Shown here: positions 5,747-6,984 of the stretch, one piece after another
Position numbering within the stretch: position 1 is the stretch's first letter
Layout of the letters: the number at the start of each line of letters is the position of its first letter
Assembly: GCA_018828205.1 (NCBI GenBank)
Contig: JAHJWA010000249.1
Span: 1 to 6,984, forward strand
DNA length: 6,984 nucleotides
From: Alphaproteobacteria bacterium
Lineage (GTDB): Bacteria; Pseudomonadota; Alphaproteobacteria; Sphingomonadales; Sphingomonadaceae
Direction of reading: 5' to 3'
Notes under the pieces: generated by a model
What the model saw: only the letters and a program-made list of their open reading frames with translations
Database searches by the model: none
Told to the model about the DNA's origin: nothing
Translations under genes and position numbers: made by a program

Positions 5747-6622
5747 TCAACCAAGGTCTTCGACCGTGACCCAGCCGCGGGTGCCGAAATTGTCCTCGAC
5801 CTCGATGAACAGCCCCTCGCGCTGGCCGGTCGGGTTGAGCGCGGTCCCGGCGCGCAGCGTGCGAAGTTCCGTAGCATCGGCGCTGGCCGCCGACCGCAGC
5901 ACCGTGTCGACCGCGGCAGAAGCCCTGGGCTCGGCGGTGGCGGCAATTGCACCGGGCTGGGCCTTGGGCAGGGCCGCGATGGTCTGCTGTTGCGCGGCGA
6001 TCTGGTTGAAGGCGAGGACGAAGGCCTCGACGAGCATCTTGCCCTCCTTGCTCTTGCCATAGCCAGCGGCGTTCGCGCCTGTGGTCCAGGCGTTTCCGCC
6101 GCCGAACCCCAACGAGGTCTTGCGCACTTCGCCCGACCCGGTGGCGATGGTCTGTCCGGTCGCCGGGCTGAGCAGCTTGATGCCGGCGGCGACGCGCTTC
6201 TTCTTGCCACCCAGGCCGCCGAACATGCCGATCAGCGCGCCGCCGATCGGGATGCGCGACGCCACCGAGGCCAGCGCCCCCGACCGGACCAGCGCCTCGG
6301 TGGCGGCGCTCTTCGCCATCTCGATCGACTGGTCGACCTCCTCGCTGTCGCCCGCGACGACATTCATGAGAAAGTCGGCGGGAGTGCCGCTGGCCGGACT
6401 GTGCGGGGTAAAGCAGCCGGATTCGCTGGCGAGCGCATTGACCAGTTCGCGCGGCGAACCGAGGCCATACTCCGCCCAACCCTGCGTATCGCCCTCGACG
6501 ATGGCGATGCTGCCCAGGCTCTGATCGCATCTGGCCAAGGCCACCTCTTCCTTTGCCAGTGCCGGCGATGCGGCAGTCGCGAGTAGTGCAAGCGCGGTTA
6601 GCGAGCCCAACGTCTTCTTCAT
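5747..6622 (-). CDS. Exported CsgG-like protein with C-terminal SH3-like domain
   Basis: 291 residues. ATG 6622 is chosen because it begins MKK plus a good signal peptide and has GGGGAG 7 bases upstream; a longer frame to 6688 starts with no such features. The signal peptide is 1-23 (SPALA|KEE). There is no lipobox, whereas CsgG proper is a lipoprotein. Residues about 36-215 recall the CsgG/HfaB fold: SIAIVEG, LVNALASESGCF near 60-71 (CsgG: last-strand/helix then an F-containing strand), then VAAGIKLLSPATGQTIATG near 144-162, like the family's strand and TG turn. A glycine zipper, G128-x3-G132-x3-G136, sits in IGGALIGMFGGLGG and is followed by KKKR. Cys32 and Cys70 could pair. Residues about 250-291 are SH3-like (LRAGTALNP, then FGTRGWVTVEDLG). 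CsgG-family proteins build outer-membrane secretion pores or scaffold envelope complexes; without a lipid anchor, a periplasmic or membrane-associated role is possible. The family call is moderate. Confidence 0.7.
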   Translation of the reverse strand: MKKTLGSLTALALLATAASPALAKEEVALARCDQSLGSIAIVEGDTQGWAEYGLGSPRELVNALASESGCFTPHSPASGTPADFLMNVVAGDSEEVDQSIEMAKSAATEALVRSGALASVASRIPIGGALIGMFGGLGGKKKRVAAGIKLLSPATGQTIATGSGEVRKTSLGFGGGNAWTTGANAAGYGKSKEGKMLVEAFVLAFNQIAAQQQTIAALPKAQPGAIAATAEPRASAAVDTVLRSAASADATELRTLRAGTALNPTGQREGLFIEVEDNFGTRGWVTVEDLG

Positions 6623-6696
6623 GATCGATCTCCCCAGTTCATTGACCCAGGGGAAGATTATGCGGCTCGCGGACCGGTCGGCCCACACACCAACAT

Positions 6697-6712
6697 TGTC
6701 AAAGGGATGACA
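6697..6712. promoter_or_regulatory. Inverted TGTCA/TGACA repeat upstream of the CsgG-like gene
   Basis: TGTCA and TGACA are separated by six bases, about 75 bases upstream of the CsgG-like start. On the minus strand the same bases can be read as GTGTCAT, four bases, TTGACAA: a loose 11-base-period pair whose first half matches the strong operator at 2922-2949 in 6 of 7 positions. TTGACA here (6702-6697) also matches a sigma-70 -35 hexamer, but no convincing -10 lies at the right distance. CATAAT at 6662-6657 is the nearest AT-rich hexamer. Function as an operator is tentative. Confidence 0.35.
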
Positions 6713-6824
6713 CCTGCCGTTAGATTCGTAGATCTGCCCCGCAATCGGGGGGGCCGGGGCGGAAAGCGGCGCTCGGGGCCGGTCCCGGACATCGCCTAGT
6801 CGCAGCCGCAGAAACCGTATGGCG

Positions 6825-6984
6825 CTACCAAGATTGCAGTCCCCTACTGCTGCGAAGGGCTCGGTCCCTGTCGCTCAGCCCTTGCCCCCCCAGGACCTGA
6901 TCGACCTTGCCGCGCGTGTAGGAGTGATAGGAGGGCCGGGTGCGGTCATAGATGCGGCGGGCGATCGGAAAGCCCCATTCGCCC
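6825..6984 (-). CDS. C-terminal end of an unrecognised protein (5' part outside window)
   Basis: 52 codons plus TAG (6827-6825) are readable from the right edge on the minus strand. The first part is protein-like, with strong third-position GC and many aromatic and basic residues: GEWGFPIARRIYDRTRPSYH, followed by SYTRGKVDQVLGG. The last 20 residues, after a run of seven G (6885-6891), look less typical. If the run held six G, reading would stop two codons later at TGA 6877-6875, giving a cleaner end (VLGGKG). I do not recognise the family and give no function. The 202-bp gap to the CsgG-like gene suggests a separate transcription unit. Confidence is moderate that it is coding at all, low for the exact 3' end. 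Confidence 0.5.
   Translation of the reverse strand, partial: GEWGFPIARRIYDRTRPSYHSYTRGKVDQVLGGQGLSDRDRALRSSRGLQSW

Noticed and set aside
5656..6210. Upstream extension of the response regulator by about 185 residues
   Set aside because: The extension overlaps the CsgG-like gene in another frame, is Arg/Pro/Ser-rich shadow text, and the receiver domain starts properly just after ATG 5655.
6657..6702. Sigma-70 promoter from TTGACA (6702-6697) to CATAAT (6662-6657)
   Set aside because: The spacing is about 34 bases, twice the usual 17, so the two hexamers cannot form one promoter.
6737..6750. CCCCG/CGGGG hairpin as terminator of the right-edge gene
   Set aside because: The stem is only five base pairs in very G/C-rich DNA and no T-run follows on the minus strand; such stems are expected by chance here.

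Overview
The window is very GC-rich, and every gene I can support lies on the minus strand, so transcription runs right to left. Codon use, signal peptides and protein style suggest an alphaproteobacterium, most likely of the Sphingomonadales (Erythrobacter/Sphingomonas type). That placement is inferred from style, not from a marker gene. I see no rRNA, tRNA, CRISPR array, insertion sequence or phage gene.

In order of transcription: (1) the last 52 codons of an unrecognised gene (6825 to the right edge). (2) A 202-bp gap holding an inverted TGTCA/TGACA repeat. (3) A secreted CsgG-like protein with a C-terminal SH3-like domain (5747-6622). (4) A tightly overlapped cluster: an OmpR-family response regulator (4960-5655), its histidine kinase (3617-4960, 1-base overlap) and a small lipoprotein with a possible PPC-like beta domain (3033-3620, ATGA overlap). 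(5) A 187-bp gap with a strong Pho-box-like operator and a plausible overlapping promoter. (6) A TPR plus outer-membrane beta-barrel protein resembling the SLAM/DUF560 family (1520-2845). (7) 24 bases further on, the first 498 codons of a large exported protein with a FecR-like domain and then an array of 24-residue repeats, running off the left edge (1-1495).

Read together, this looks like an envelope or surface-display locus. A two-component system and accessory lipoprotein probably sense an envelope or external cue. An OmpR-type operator sits directly in front of the barrel gene. The barrel is a candidate outer-membrane translocator for the repeat protein encoded immediately downstream, as in SLAM-type (type XI) secretion. 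The CsgG-like protein upstream may belong to the same envelope programme. The barrel/repeat-protein pairing and the 24-residue repeat array are the parts most likely to be undescribed. The pairing, the cargo role and the regulatory link are inferences from gene order and motif shape, not proven by the sequence.
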